Positions 63,274-64,000 of a DNA stretch of 64,000 nt are shown one piece after another. Position numbers and translations under genes: made by a program. Numbering within the stretch: position 1 is the stretch's first letter; the number at the start of each line of letters is the position of its first letter. Source of the stretch: Candidatus Omnitrophota bacterium (GTDB lineage: Bacteria; Hinthialibacterota; Hinthialibacteria; OLB16); the NCBI GenBank assembly GCA_020632575.1, contig JACKFH010000002.1, positions 186,001 to 250,000 on the forward strand, read 5' to 3'. The notes beneath the pieces were generated by a model. It was not told the DNA's origin and did no database searches. It worked only from the letters and a program-made list of their open reading frames with translations.

Positions 63274-64000
63274 TCCGGAAGAAAACCTCTGCCCTCCTCG
63301 AAGCGTCCGGATGGATCCTCAAAATGTTTACTGCCGGCTTGGATCCAGAACCCGGAGTTGGGAAGTCGATAGAGTTTAATCTCTCCGAACCGGGCCATGC
63401 CGTGTGTGTTTTCTCCCAGAACGACCGTTTGGGGGAACTGACGGGCCATCAGGACAAAGGTTTCCGCGCTGGAACTCGTGATTGAATCGACAAGCAGCAC
63501 CAACTTCCCGTTGAAGGGTTGGTTGGTTTGGGGATCGCTCATCGATTCCCCGGAAAACTTCTCCCAGTGACGCTCGAGGGATTCTTTCTCCGCTTGGTCC
63601 AGCTGCTCGATAGCGTAAGCGAGCCGTCCGCCGATTTCCTTCTTTTCGGCGCCATTTCGCGCATGAGACAACAACCACTGATGCAGCAACACATTTCCCT
63701 GAAGAGTGACCGGCGAAACCAACTCCGAGATATTCCATCCTGTCGAAGGAGCGCCGAACAGAGTCTCCAACCACTCGCGCGCGTACCGGTCGCTGCCACC
63801 CTGATTCCCTCGCAAATCGACAACGACCGAATTGAAGTCTTTGGCCCTTTCCGCCGATTCACGGAATTGATCCAGGTCGAGACCCACAAGCGCCGAGAAG
63901 GTCCGAATTTCAATCCTGGGAAATGGGATGTATGTGAGTCGAAACGGCCTACCAGAACTGGATTTGAGCCGAACACCCGGGGAGTGGAGTTCCTGTTTCC
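63201..64000 (-). CDS. S41-family C-terminal processing peptidase-like protein (N-terminus beyond window)
   Basis: The reverse strand is open from the window edge to a stop at 63201, about 265 residues. 'SVVVDLRGNQGGSDRYAREW' and 'LVLLVDSITSSSAETFVLMA' (nucleophile Ser in the SSSAE motif) and 'VVLGENTHGMARFG' are the tail-specific protease core. The Lys-type base is expected near 'VVLGENTHG', where Thr-His is seen; whether catalysis works is open. N-terminal domains are out of view. Converges with the broken hydrolase gene and overlaps its 3' end. Confidence 0.85.
   Translation of the reverse strand, partial: KQELHSPGVRLKSSSGRPFRLTYIPFPRIEIRTFSALVGLDLDQFRESAERAKDFNSVVVDLRGNQGGSDRYAREWLETLFGAPSTGWNISELVSPVTLQGNVLLHQWLLSHARNGAEKKEIGGRLAYAIEQLDQAEKESLERHWEKFSGESMSDPQTNQPFNGKLVLLVDSITSSSAETFVLMARQFPQTVVLGENTHGMARFGEIKLYRLPNSGFWIQAGSKHFEDPSGRFEEGRGFLPDYWLETSDPISGILERLDTAIPED

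Overview
This is one gene-dense bacterial chromosome segment of fairly high GC. It carries about 45 protein genes, one tRNA and several short palindromic repeats. I see no rRNA, CRISPR array, transposase or integrase. The gene content is two formylglycine sulfatases, a sodium/solute symporter, a Gfo/Idh/MocA oxidoreductase, BNR and NHL-like beta-propellers, a parallel beta-helix protein, dockerin-like EF-hand motifs, a giant SpvB/FG-GAP/Rhs protein and several GT-C membrane glycosyltransferases. This mix suggests a Gram-negative, polysaccharide-degrading heterotroph, perhaps from the PVC superphylum or a candidate phylum such as Hydrogenedentota, Sumerlaeota or Omnitrophota. That placement is an inference; no phylogenetic marker here settles it.

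Left part (1-12.5 kb). A truncated GlcD-like FAD oxidase and a class V aminotransferase form a probable glycolate/glyoxylate pair. They are followed by an exported sulfatase and an exported helical-plus-BNR protein, then a GT-C membrane protein and a degenerate receiver protein. A five-gene minus-strand operon (FmdB-type zinc ribbon, phosphodiesterase, C39-like protein, beta-helix protein, nth) completes this part.

Centre (12.5-42.4 kb). fabI is followed by an envelope-glycan block: a polytopic membrane protein, a flippase-like LPG-synthase TM protein, a capsule-type glycosyltransferase and an MFS transporter. Then come a tandem pair of AT-richer exported beta-propeller genes, a GT2, a DEAD-box helicase with a long structured leader, an FAD oxidoreductase with an ArnT-like transferase, an SGNH hydrolase, an aldo/keto reductase and a patatin. 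A Phd/ParE toxin-antitoxin pair, a symporter-sulfatase pair, a 1209-residue membrane-anchored kelch-like protein, a HEPN gene pair and a HAD hydrolase complete this part.

Right part (42.6-64 kb). tRNA-Ser(GGA) precedes a three-gene exported operon headed by a 2541-residue Tc/Rhs-type protein. Its C-terminal domain looks like an M91 (NleD-like) zinc metallopeptidase. Next is the classic dnaX-ybaB-recR operon, in which dnaX has an in-frame A9 run that could yield a short gamma-type subunit. From 56 to 63 kb four genes on both strands carry about six frameshifts, while the SDR and Gfo/Idh/MocA genes beside them are intact. The window ends in a truncated S41 peptidase.

Most promising for follow-up are the Rhs/M91 operon with its tail-fibre-like and dockerin-like partners, the dnaX slippage site, the recurring dockerin-like DLL...W motif in three separate loci, and the HEPN gene pair.
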